Source of the DNA: Myxococcaceae bacterium JPH2
GTDB lineage: Bacteria; Myxococcota; Myxococcia; Myxococcales; Myxococcaceae
Length of the DNA stretch: 64,000 bases
Reading direction: 5' to 3'
Assembly: GCA_016458225.1 (NCBI GenBank)
Contig: JAEMGR010000003.1
Coordinates: forward strand, 620,001 to 684,000
Under the pieces are notes generated by a model. That model saw nothing but the letters and a program-made list of their open reading frames with translations, searched no databases and was not told the origin of the DNA. Made by a program: the position numbers and the translations under genes. Shown here piece after piece: positions 45,505-55,015 of this stretch (positions within the stretch are counted from its first letter, which is position 1; each line of letters begins with the position of its first letter).

Positions 45505-45897
45505 TCAGCGCAGCGGGCCGGGATAGTAGGGGGAGATTTCCTGACGGCAGGCGGTGTCGCACTCGGGGAAGCGCGCCAGGAAGGTGGCCTGCTGACGGCA
45601 GCGAGGGATGAAGTCCTTGCCCGCATCGGACAGGCACATCAGGCGGAACCCCTGCTGCGTCTCGTGGAAGAGCGCCTTGCGCTGCGCCGGAGCCATGGCC
45701 AGGAGCGCGCGGTCCTCACTGCTGTGAAGCCATAGCCACACGCCCACCAGCATCAGCGTCACCACGCCCAGCAGGATGACGCGCGGGCGCCACTTGCTGG
45801 GCGGTGGGTCTACGTCTCGTGAGAAGAGGCGGCGCTCTCCAGGGTCATCTCCGTCATCTCCAGGGGGGGTCGAGGTCGTCATCCCAAGCACGCGCAT
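45505..45897 (-). CDS. Single-pass membrane protein with four cysteines
   Basis: A 130-residue protein. It has a cytoplasmic polar N-terminus, one helix ('VILLGVVTLMLVGVWLWL', about 40-57) and a C-terminal 70-residue domain with four cysteines ('CLSDAGKDFIPRC', then 'PECDTAC'), which could form disulfides or a small metal site outside the membrane. The ATG at 45897 has a nearby 'aaaggag', although the gap is short; ATG at 45882 is an alternative. No family recognised. Confidence 0.55.
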   Translation of the reverse strand: MRVLGMTTSTPPGDDGDDPGERRLFSRDVDPPPSKWRPRVILLGVVTLMLVGVWLWLHSSEDRALLAMAPAQRKALFHETQQGFRLMCLSDAGKDFIPRCRQQATFLARFPECDTACRQEISPYYPGPLR

Positions 45898-46108
45898 GAC
45901 TCCTTTCCATCGCAAGGGGAATGCCAGCGCCAGCGCACCGCCCGCGAGGTGTGCAGGACCCATCACGCCGTCACCGCGTTGCAGGTTGCAAGCTCGACGT
46001 GCGCGCGCGCGTGCGGCTTGCAGTGCGCTCCGAGGGGAAGCGCCGGGAATCACGCGCGCACGTCGTGACGGCGAGCCGTGGGCGCGGCCTGCCCTTAGGA
46101 TTGGCCCC

Positions 46109-47539
<1,431 letters not shown>

Positions 47540-47604
47540 TTGCGGCGGCGCGCGGCCGTGCGGACCGTGAAGGCTGGACCTCGCGAGTCACGAGAGGCGG
47601 CCCC

Positions 47605-48069
47605 ATGGACATCCTCGAGCTGATGATTCAGCAGCACCACGAGGCGGTCGCGCTGTTCGAGGCCTTCGCCGAAGCCCCGGACGACGAGCGCCCGGAATTG
47701 GCCATCCAGCTCGCCGAGGCGCTCACGCTGCACCTCACCATCGAGGAGCGGTGGATCTACCCCATCGCCCGCCGCACCGTGGGCGAGGAGGCGCTCGCCT
47801 ACGCCGAGGAGGAGCACGACGCGCTCAAGCGCCTCATCCTCGCGATGCTGCGCGCGCGCAATGACCTCCCAGCGCTGGGAGACGCGGTGCGCGAGCTGGA
47901 GCAAGCGGTGCGCGAGCACGCGCAACAAGAGGAGCGCGCGGTGCTGCCTCGGCTGGGTGCGCGGGCGACGGAGCAGGGGTTGGGGCTGTCGTGCGCGGAC
48001 ATCGTCAAGCGCGCGGCGGAGTTCCGGCGCGAGGCGTTGAGTGAGCAAGGAGGCGAGCCCTGGGCTTGA
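47605..48069 (+). CDS. Hemerythrin HHE domain protein
   Basis: A 154-residue four-helix protein. Iron ligands are in 'MIQQHHEAVALFEAF', 'HLTIEERWIYP', 'EEEHDALKRLILAM' and 'HAQQEERAVLPRL', the HHE cation-binding repeats. Such proteins bind O2 or NO through a di-iron site, or protect from oxidative or nitrosative stress. It begins 65 bp after the sigma-54 regulator and may be its target or be co-transcribed. The ATG at 47605 is at the domain start. Confidence 0.85.
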   Translation: MDILELMIQQHHEAVALFEAFAEAPDDERPELAIQLAEALTLHLTIEERWIYPIARRTVGEEALAYAEEEHDALKRLILAMLRARNDLPALGDAVRELEQAVREHAQQEERAVLPRLGARATEQGLGLSCADIVKRAAEFRREALSEQGGEPWA

Positions 48070-48436
48070 GGGCGTGGGGCTCGGCGGGTTGCAATCCTGG
48101 CTCGCGCGACTAGATTGGCTGGGCCTCGCGAGAGAATCGCGGGCATGACTCCCGGGTTCCAAGACAGATGACGGTTTCGCTCACAGCCCTGATGAGGCAC
48201 GCGCCGCGCCGGTACTCCGTGCGCCGGACGCTGCCTGCTCACGGCCGAGCCACCGCCTGGCTTGTCGCCCACGCCCCTCGCCACGCGTAGTTCCTCGGCG
48301 GGCGGCGTCCCTCTCACCCTCGTAGCAGCCTGGATTGCGTCCGCAGGGGCGCGTCCGGGCATCGCGCCTTGAGGCCTCCCCGCGTCGGGAGGACTCGGGG
48401 CGCGTGGCCACCTTCCCTCACCGGAGACGTACCGAC
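48070..48436. other. Intergenic region, 367 bp
   Basis: Lies between the hemerythrin and Rnk-like genes. It contains only short spurious frames and no clear hairpin or promoter that I can support. Confidence 0.4.
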
Positions 48437-48853
48437 ATGACCCGAGACCATCGCCTCATCGTGACCGACATCGACATGGAGCGCCTGGAGCGCGTCGTCG
48501 AGCAACATGGCGGCACGCGCAACGCCGCGCCGGTGGAGCAACTGGAAGCGGAGCTGGCCCGCGCCGAGGTGACGCCCTCGGCCAGCATTGCGCCGGACGT
48601 GGTGACGATGAACAGCAGCGTCGTCTTCGAGGACGAAGAGACGGGCGAGCAGCGCACGGTGACGCTCGTGTATCCGCAGGACGCGCGCAACGGAGACGGG
48701 CGAGTCTCGGTGCTCGCGCCCATCGGGAGCGCGCTGCTGGGCCTGTCGGTGGGGCAGACCATCGAGTGGCCCCTTCCGGGAGACCGAACCAAGCGCCTGC
48801 GCATCGTGGCCGTGCCGTATCAGCCCGAGGCCGCGGGCCACTTCCACCTGTAG
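48437..48853 (+). CDS. Rnk/GreA-GreB C-terminal domain protein
   Basis: A 138-residue protein. The N-terminal helix region 'IVTDIDMERLERVVEQHGG' resembles the short coiled coil of Rnk. The C-terminal domain 'TVTLVYPQDARNGDGRVSVL' and 'PIGSALLGLSVGQTIEWPLP' is the GreA/GreB/Rnk C-domain. Rnk is the 'regulator of nucleoside diphosphate kinase', which binds RNA polymerase and competes with Gre factors. This is the second GreA/B-type protein in the window (see 13216). It appears monocistronic. Confidence 0.83.
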   Translation: MTRDHRLIVTDIDMERLERVVEQHGGTRNAAPVEQLEAELARAEVTPSASIAPDVVTMNSSVVFEDEETGEQRTVTLVYPQDARNGDGRVSVLAPIGSALLGLSVGQTIEWPLPGDRTKRLRIVAVPYQPEAAGHFHL

Positions 48854-48983
48854 GTTCGTGGGAACGATGCTGTGACTCCGCCGGACGTGAGCCGGCGGAG
48901 GGAGTGTCTCTCTCGTTGTTCGCTCGCCAGCGCCTTGCGAGACTCCGGCGCGTCTCACCGCCGAGCCACCCAGGAGCCAGCCC

Positions 48984-49823
48984 ATGAAGACGGTCATATT
49001 CGCCTGCGTGCACAACGCCGGGCGCTCACAGATGGCCGCGGCATTCTTCAACCTCCTGGCCGACCCCGCGAAGGCTCGCGCGGTCTCCGCGGGGACACAG
49101 CCCGCGGAGAAGGTCCATCCGGAAGTGCAGGCCGTCATGGCCGAAGCCGGGGTGGATCTCTCGCAGGCCAGGCCGCAGCGATTGACGGATGAGCTGGCGC
49201 GAGGAGCAGCAAGGCTCATCACCATGGGCTGCGGCGAGGCCTGCCCGTTCGTCCCCGGACTCCAGCGTGAAGACTGGGGACTGGAAGACCCGAAGGGAAA
49301 ACCACGGGAGCGAGTGCGAGTGATTCGCGACGACATCCGCGCACGAGTCGCGGCCCTGGTCCTGCGCGAGGACTGGAGCAAAACGGGGCACGTGTTCCGC
49401 CCCGCACGTCAGGAAGACCGTGCAGGCATTGAAACAATGCTGCGCACAGCGGGGCTCCCCACCGCAGGGGTAGCGGATCACCTGCCGAACTTCCTCGTGG
49501 CGGAGCACGCCGGAGAATTGGTCGCGGCAGCAGGCCTGGAGCATCACGGAACAAGCGCCCTGCTTCGCTCCGTCGTCGTCCGAGCCGACCACCAGGGAAC
49601 CGGGCTCGGCGCGGCACTGGCCCGAGCCCAACTCGACCTCGCCACGAAGCGAGGCTGCGACGCCGTCTTCCTCCTGACCACCACAGCCGCCAACTACTTC
49701 GAGCGTTTCGGCTTCATCCGAACCGACCGAGCCAGCATGCCGGAGGAACTGCACGCCTCAGAAGAACTGCGAGGTGCATGTCCCGCCAGCGCCACCGTCA
49801 TGAGGCACACGCACTCTGCATGA
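48984..49823 (+). CDS. Fusion: ArsC (LMW-phosphatase type) + ArsN2-like GNAT
   Basis: A 279-residue two-domain protein. Residues 1-130 are an arsenate reductase of the low-molecular-weight phosphatase type: the CX5R loop 'CVHNAGRSQ' (C8, R14) and the second redox pair in 'MGCGEACPFVPG'. Residues 135-260 are a GNAT acetyltransferase ('VVVRADHQGTGLGAALARAQ', 'TAANYFERFGFIRTDRASMP'), the pattern of ArsN2. ArsC makes arsenite; ArsN may acetylate an organoarsenical such as arsinothricin, or another product. The fused form could channel the product. No arsR or arsenite pump is adjacent in the window. Confidence 0.88.
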   Translation: MKTVIFACVHNAGRSQMAAAFFNLLADPAKARAVSAGTQPAEKVHPEVQAVMAEAGVDLSQARPQRLTDELARGAARLITMGCGEACPFVPGLQREDWGLEDPKGKPRERVRVIRDDIRARVAALVLREDWSKTGHVFRPARQEDRAGIETMLRTAGLPTAGVADHLPNFLVAEHAGELVAAAGLEHHGTSALLRSVVVRADHQGTGLGAALARAQLDLATKRGCDAVFLLTTTAANYFERFGFIRTDRASMPEELHASEELRGACPASATVMRHTHSA

Positions 49824-49916
49824 CACACAGGCGGTTGGGATTGCCGTGAGACCTCTCTGGAAGCCTCTCCGAAGCGGGCTCCTTCCATTTGGATCGCAGC
49901 CGGCGCCTGCAGCTCA

Positions 49917-50396
49917 TCAACGATTGAGCCAGAACCACGTCCCCCGGGAAGCCAGTGCGCCACGCAGGAACTCGGAGAATGAGTCCGCGATCCGCCGGCA
50001 GTAATCGGGGTGCGGGAACGCCTCGTTGTAGCCATCCCGGATGGGGTAGCGACCAGCAGGCTGCTCACTCACATCCAGCAGGATGAAGTTGCTGTCTTGT
50101 ACTTCCCCCAGTGCGTACCAAGAAGCAGGCCCGGCCCGGTCACTGTCGTCCTGGCGCATGGTGACGCGAGCGCGACGAAGCTCAGCCAAGGGAAAGAAGT
50201 AGAAGGCGGGGTCGATGCGGTCGAACAGCCGCGCGCCATCGCAGTGCAGATAGAAGGCACGAAGGTCTGGGTCCAGGCGCCAACCAACCCGAACCTCGAA
50301 CTCGGCAATCTGCGCCACTGTCGCCGGAGGATTGGGGAAGTGGCTCCGAGAAACCTCCGCCAGCAACTCGGCCATCGGCATGAGTTGGCTCTCCAT
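49917..50396 (-). CDS. SMI1/KNR4 (SUKH) family immunity-type protein
   Basis: A 159-residue protein with a SUKH fold signature: 'PATVAQIAEFEVRVGWRLDP' then 'FYLHCDGARLF', and a later 'FYFFPLAELRRARV'. SUKH proteins are known mainly as immunity proteins in polymorphic toxin systems. It lies 60 bp after the SitI-like gene on the same strand and is the last gene of the toxin cassette. It may be a second immunity gene for the same toxin or an orphan for another. The ATG at 50396 is chosen; a GTG at 50414 is also in frame. Confidence 0.82.
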   Translation of the reverse strand: MESQLMPMAELLAEVSRSHFPNPPATVAQIAEFEVRVGWRLDPDLRAFYLHCDGARLFDRIDPAFYFFPLAELRRARVTMRQDDSDRAGPASWYALGEVQDSNFILLDVSEQPAGRYPIRDGYNEAFPHPDYCRRIADSFSEFLRGALASRGTWFWLNR

Positions 50397-50456
50397 CAGG
50401 ACGATGTGCGGCACAGCTCGACGCCGCCGATATCGGGGCAGCCGACTTCTCCAATT

Positions 50457-50912
50457 TCAGAGCAGTGGTGACGGAAGCGATCGGATCTCATGGGGCGAGT
50501 GAACCTCCCGTTCAAGACAGAGCCCATCCTTCCAGTTTCCTCGGTCGGCATTGAGCACCAGTGCTCCGCCAATGCGCTGCAAGACGATGTGCTCCCCATT
50601 GAAGAGCAGGACGCCATCGCCCCCATGCTCCAGCAAGAACAAGGCGGCGCGAACCACGACACGATAGCCCTCCTCATACTCGGGGCTATTCGAACTGAGC
50701 CGGAAGCCGACTATCATGTCGGGCTTGAAATGGAAGTCCTGCTCAAACAACGAGCGACTCTCCTCATCGAGCGCAACCGCCCAAATGCCCAGAGCGGGGC
50801 CGACCAGGCGCACATTGTCTCCCCACGCCAAGCCGAAATGGTCAGCCAGAAGGCGGAGAGCCTGCATCGGTGCCAACTCGGTGCTCCACTTCAGGCCGAT
50901 GTCCAATCCCAT
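50457..50912 (-). CDS. SitI3-like immunity protein
   Basis: A 151-residue protein. The start 'MGLDIGLKWSTELAPMQALR' and the central 'RAALFLLEHGGDGVLLFNGE' followed by 'HIVLQRIGGALVLNAD' fit what I recall of the SitI3 family in myxobacteria. SitI proteins neutralise SitA toxins inside the cell after outer-membrane exchange. The gene is 64 bp after the toxin gene, as expected for an immunity gene. An ATG at 50972 would add 20 residues, but the ATG at 50912 has 'ggggag'-like sequence seven bases upstream and the family start. Confidence 0.75.
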   Translation of the reverse strand: MGLDIGLKWSTELAPMQALRLLADHFGLAWGDNVRLVGPALGIWAVALDEESRSLFEQDFHFKPDMIVGFRLSSNSPEYEEGYRVVVRAALFLLEHGGDGVLLFNGEHIVLQRIGGALVLNADRGNWKDGLCLEREVHSPHEIRSLPSPLL

Positions 50913-50976
50913 GGCAAGGCTCCCGTTCTTCGTTCCGCGTCGGAATCTACCTGCTTTCAGGTATAGCCCCAACAGC

Positions 50977-52608
50977 TCAAGGGTAGATGACTGAGAGCCT
51001 GCCGTCCTTGATGCCCCAGACCTTCTTCAATCCGTCAATCACATGCTCGGAGAACTGAACCCTGGCCTCCTCGACCGTCACGGGAGTGTCTTCCAAGTTC
51101 AAGACGATCCTGTCCGCTTGCCCCGAGTTCACCTTTGAGTCCTTGACGGAATCCCAAATATTCCGAATCCGCCGCCCGCTGGGAGCGTAGCAGTCTGCAT
51201 ATTCGCCATTGATCTTATAGTCGGGCGACTTCCCATTGGGTTTGAGCGACGGGTTCTGCTCCACGTCATATCCATTCTCCGCGAGAATCTCCGCAGACTC
51301 ATTCTCACGCTGAATGGCCCTGATATTGGCCGGGTCCTTGTCATTTGGCCCTGGAGCGCTCTTCGAGCCTGAGAGTCGGCCTCTCGACTTCACGAGGCCA
51401 GATTCGTCACCCCCCACGTGATTGAGCACCACCATCGCTCCGGCGCCAGCTTCCCCTATGACGGTGGCCAACTGCCCAGTCGGAATCATGAGCCGCTCAA
51501 TCACCATGGCCCCCTCCACAGAAAGGGAGAGAACCGGGACCATCGACTCCGCGCCGCCCACTCCTGAAGCGACCACGGTCGTCGTGCCCTTGGCGACACC
51601 GCCACAGGCTGAGAGAGCAGCCACAAGCTTCGCAACGGCTTGAATCTGCTCGCCTCGCGTCATCTCCTGGAAGCGCTCCAGATACTCGGGCGACGAGGCA
51701 ACCAGAGCCGCTACCCCGGCAGGCAGTTGTTTCAACTCCAGGAAGCTATCTACGGGGTAGGTGAGGAACTTCCCAATCGCCATGGTCAACTCGAAAAAGG
51801 CCTCTCCCGCGCCATCCAGTGAACGGCTGATGACGTCCGCGTCGTCGTAGATCTCAGCCAGTGGCCATGTATCGGTGACACGCAGTTGTTCATCCACAGG
51901 CAAGAACAAATCACCGTCCACGACATAGAAGCGTCCCAACTCGAAGCGCATGGCGCGGAATGCCCCGTCCCGCCATTCGATTGGTGCAGCACGCTGTTGT
52001 GTGCGTCCTGTGTAAACCCACGCGAGGTACCCATCTGGACGAAGTACCACCACTCGCTTCGACTTGAGGCGCTCAACACGCTGATTCAACTCGGCACGTG
52101 ACACCGCTCCATGTGCCAGGACTTCGCGCAGCAGGAGAATTGCGCCCATCCGAGGAGGGAAATTCCCCATCGTCAGCCGCTTGTTCATGAAAGCCATCAC
52201 CAGCCGCGCCGACTGATTCGGAGTGAGGGGTCCTTCACCCAAAGGCACCTCGTCCCGAGGCTCCAATCCAGCAAGCAACAGCAATCGCTCGAAGGCGTCA
52301 CTCTGAGCATCCCGGGTGACACCCGCCCGCGGTGACGAGGCCAAGTCTACTTGCGCGACCTCCGTAAGGATGGAGCGCGAGACCTGATGATGACGCAACC
52401 GAGCTGGCTCGCGCGGCATCGACGATGAGGGCACTGAAGGCGATGAGGCGACGCGTGGCGAGTCTTCCTCTCCGCCTGTTCGCAGGGCAAGCACGAAGGC
52501 AGGAGGCGAACCGTAGCTCAGTGAGTGACCAGTCCCGGACCGGGGAGCAACAGAAGCACATCCGGTCACGAGCAGGGCCCAGCACAAAACGAGTGGTTCA
52601 ACGCGCAT
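50977..52608 (-). CDS. SitA-type lipoprotein toxin with CdiA-type nuclease C-terminus
   Basis: A 543-residue protein. The type II signal peptide has a lipobox 'LLVTGC' (C17). It is followed by a 400-residue non-catalytic region typical of SitA carriers, with a hydrophobic Gly/Ala stretch (about 325-400). The C-terminus (about 435-543) begins with 'IRAIQRENESAEILAENGYD', then 'SPDYKINGEYADCYAPS' and 'SGQADRIVLNLED', which match the CdiA C-terminal tRNase group (PD-(D/E)XK-like acidic residues in 'PDYKINGEYAD'). SitA toxins pass between myxobacterial kin by TraA/TraB outer-membrane exchange and kill recipients lacking SitI. Composition is lower in GC at the C-terminus. It overlaps the upstream gene by 11 bp. 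Confidence 0.82.
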   Translation of the reverse strand: MRVEPLVLCWALLVTGCASVAPRSGTGHSLSYGSPPAFVLALRTGGEEDSPRVASSPSVPSSSMPREPARLRHHQVSRSILTEVAQVDLASSPRAGVTRDAQSDAFERLLLLAGLEPRDEVPLGEGPLTPNQSARLVMAFMNKRLTMGNFPPRMGAILLLREVLAHGAVSRAELNQRVERLKSKRVVVLRPDGYLAWVYTGRTQQRAAPIEWRDGAFRAMRFELGRFYVVDGDLFLPVDEQLRVTDTWPLAEIYDDADVISRSLDGAGEAFFELTMAIGKFLTYPVDSFLELKQLPAGVAALVASSPEYLERFQEMTRGEQIQAVAKLVAALSACGGVAKGTTTVVASGVGGAESMVPVLSLSVEGAMVIERLMIPTGQLATVIGEAGAGAMVVLNHVGGDESGLVKSRGRLSGSKSAPGPNDKDPANIRAIQRENESAEILAENGYDVEQNPSLKPNGKSPDYKINGEYADCYAPSGRRIRNIWDSVKDSKVNSGQADRIVLNLEDTPVTVEEARVQFSEHVIDGLKKVWGIKDGRLSVIYP

Positions 52609-54045
52609 TGTCCACCCCCACGCCCACCGAAACAAATCTGCCAGGAGTCAAGGGGCCGTCTGCCTTCCGGAAAAGCAACGTACCGCCCTGTCCCTGAACA
52701 TAGAGTTTCCCAGCGAGTCGCCAGCGAAGTTCCCCCGAGAGCAAGGAGCGACTCTCCGGCTGGCCGAGTCCTGCCGCCAGCGTGGCAATGGCCACCTCGA
52801 GACGCCTATCAGCAAGCTGCAGCGAGAGGCGTCCATCTGCGTCCACGCGTCCCCAGGAGAAGATTTCCACCGCAAACGAGAAGCCCAGGTGGCGCTGCAG
52901 CAATCCGCCGAGTCGCACGGCATCCCAATCGACATTGGACTCCACGTATGCGGAGTATCCAGCGCGGAACGGCGCTTCCACCAATGACAACCCGGAAGGC
53001 CCTGCCGCGACAAAGCGCGCCAACTCGTAGTCTGGACCGAAGAATCCCTGGTGGAAGCCTCCGTGCTGCCTGCGAACTTCGAGACGCAGGCGAGCGTTCA
53101 GCGTCGCCGTCTCCACGTCCGCGCCAATACCAGCCACAGCCCCCCATGCGCCACCGTGCCCGGGCCGACCACCCCACCCAGCACATGCAATTCGAAGCCC
53201 TGACGCACCAGCAGCACGGCCGCCCCATCCACATGGGCCAGCGACACCTTGGGGGAAGCATCCTCGACGGTCCCCCAGTCATGAACCGCGGACAAGGACA
53301 GGGTGTACCTCGACGGCTGTCTCGGCGGACCGAGAAGCACATGCTCGACATCCAGTTCGAACTCGGCCCCGACAAGCCGAGCCCCCAGAACATCCGATGA
53401 GAAGGCCTCGACATAGAGAGGCCCGACTGTTCCCGTCAGAAAGCCTCCTGCGGGGTGGTAATCTGGATTGATTCGATTGGAGTAGCGACGCACGAGATGT
53501 CCGGACAACAAGCTGTAGCCATCCAACGCACCCAGCCAGAGCCCAAGCGGCGCGGAGTCCGAGCCGATCTTGAGAGCACGCACCCACTGGCCCCAATCAG
53601 AGAGGCTGTCCCAGTCCTCCCTCCTGAAGATCCCTGCATGGGGCTCGTCTCCCCACAATCGAAGTCTCACGGGAGCCCCCAGGTTGACCCCGACCCCTGG
53701 CCCACCATCAATCACGAGCGTCGGCTCAACCTCAACGAATCCATCGCCCTGAGCAACACGGCTACGCGGCACGAGAACTCGCATCCGTGTGTCCATTCGG
53801 ACCAGCGCATGCCACCGATCCGTCGAGGAACTGGCTGGCCCCATTGCCAATCCGGGCTGGAGTGGGGATTCGGCCTCGGGAGGTGCGTCTCACAGCACAG
53901 GCAGTGGGCCCACCATCTCCGTCGAAGCGCCGACATCCGGCAATCCCTGCCCAGTGGGTGTAGATTCCCCGGCGTCCTCCGCCCAGCCCATTCGCGCAAA
54001 CAGCAGCAGCCATAGCCCGACAACCTGACTTCGACGAATGAACAT
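52598..54045 (-). pseudogene. sitB-position gene, interrupted by a stop and a frameshift
   Basis: A signal peptide ('VVGLWLLLFARMGWA', start ATG 54045, with 'gaggg' upstream) opens a frame that meets TGA at 53892-53890. The same frame then continues as a strand-rich protein (53850-53098). At the G6 tract (C53140-C53145 on plus) reading shifts: the downstream frame 53137-52598 carries on with 'GADVETATLNARLRLEVRR' and ends inside the start of the toxin gene. Adding one G would join the parts. The product would be about 480 residues, secreted, beta-rich. The position immediately before sitA suggests SitB, but I cannot confirm the family. Alternative: sequencing errors in a functional gene. Confidence 0.6.
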
Positions 54046-54275
54046 ATATGCCCTCAGTGACCGGATTGGACACCTCAGCACCGAGAGCCAGCCCTACCAG
54101 GACGGTCTGACATGGCTGCGATTTCGTCAGCGAGTAAACACAAACGGGACTGCTCGCCCGAACAATTTCGAGCAAGGTGGAACGCGACCTGGTTCTCGTC
54201 CCAGATGAAGTCCGCCGAACTTGCATGATGGCCCCGACAGAAGGGCTCCCATTGGAAATGCGGGACTTGCTGATG
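54046..54275. promoter_or_regulatory. Shared region between toxin operon and CRISPR array
   Basis: 230 bp separates the start of the sitB-like gene (leftward) and the first CRISPR repeat. It probably contains the toxin-operon promoter and, if the array is read rightward, its leader. It is AT-richer than the genome (gtaaacacaaacggg, cgaacaatttcgagc) but shows no unambiguous promoter. Confidence 0.45.
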
Positions 54276-54954
54276 GTGCTCAACGCCTTTCGACATCACG
54301 GCTACTGCGACCGTCTCTATCACCGCGCAGATCCGCACCGCTGGGTGCTCAACGCCTTTCGGCATCACGGCAACTGCGACGACTGAGCAACGGGCGCGGT
54401 CGCACGGCCGTGCGTCTGTGCTCAACGCCTTTCGGCATCACGGCTACTGCGACCAGCCGCGCGGACGGTGAGCGAGACCGACCTCCACTCGTGCTCAACG
54501 CCTTTCGGCATCAGGGCCACTGCGACCTGAACTATCGCGCGGGCCTCATTGGACAGAAGACGGGTGCTCAACGCCTTTCGGCATCACAGCTACTGCGACG
54601 CTCAACCATCTGTGCGAGAAGGGTAAGAAGCTCTTGTGCTCAACGCCTTTCGGCATCACGGTTACTGCGACTCGGTGCCCATGTGCTCTTCCACGCGCTG
54701 GGTAGGTGCTCAACGCCTTTCGGCATCACGGCTACTGCGACCGGACTCGACACACAAGCCCTGCTCGCGCACCTGCTGTGCTCAACGCCTTTCGGCATCA
54801 CGGCTACTGTGACCCATTCAGCTTGGCATTGGACTCATTGATTATTTGTGCTCAACGCCTTTCGGCATCACGACTACTGCGACAGCTCCAGGAAATGAAG
54901 GGTGGGGCGGTAAACTTAGTGCTCAACGCCTTTCGCCATCACGGTGGCGCAGCC
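54276..54954 (+). CRISPR. Orphan CRISPR array, ten 36-bp repeats, nine spacers
   Basis: Repeats start at 54276, 54345, 54418, 54491, 54564, 54636, 54706, 54778, 54848 and 54919; each begins GTGCTCAACGCCTTTCG and ends near ACTGCGAC. Spacers are 33, 37, 37, 37, 36, 34, 36, 34 and 35 bp. The first 17 bases are invariant, and the 3' half differs by single bases in most copies. The tenth repeat is broken after about 26 bases, so the right side is the old end and the leader is probably on the left. GCC-TTTC-GGC can form a small stem. No cas gene lies in the window. The reverse strand of such repeats is often wrongly annotated as proteins with 'VAVMPKGVEH'. Confidence 0.95.
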
Positions 54955-55015
54955 ATCGCGACGCTGCGCATTGTCACCGTTTCGCGTTCACACTCAGCAA
55001 CGTGACCGCAGCGGG

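Noticed and set aside
52598-53850. Two separate genes (53098-53850 and 52598-53137) in the toxin operon
   Set aside because: Frames join smoothly if one G is added to the G6 tract, and neither part has its own convincing start; treated as one interrupted gene.
54075-54841. Apparent small proteins across the CRISPR array, including 'VAVMPKGVEH' on the minus strand
   Set aside because: They are translations of the 36-bp repeats and change with every spacer; a well-known mis-annotation.
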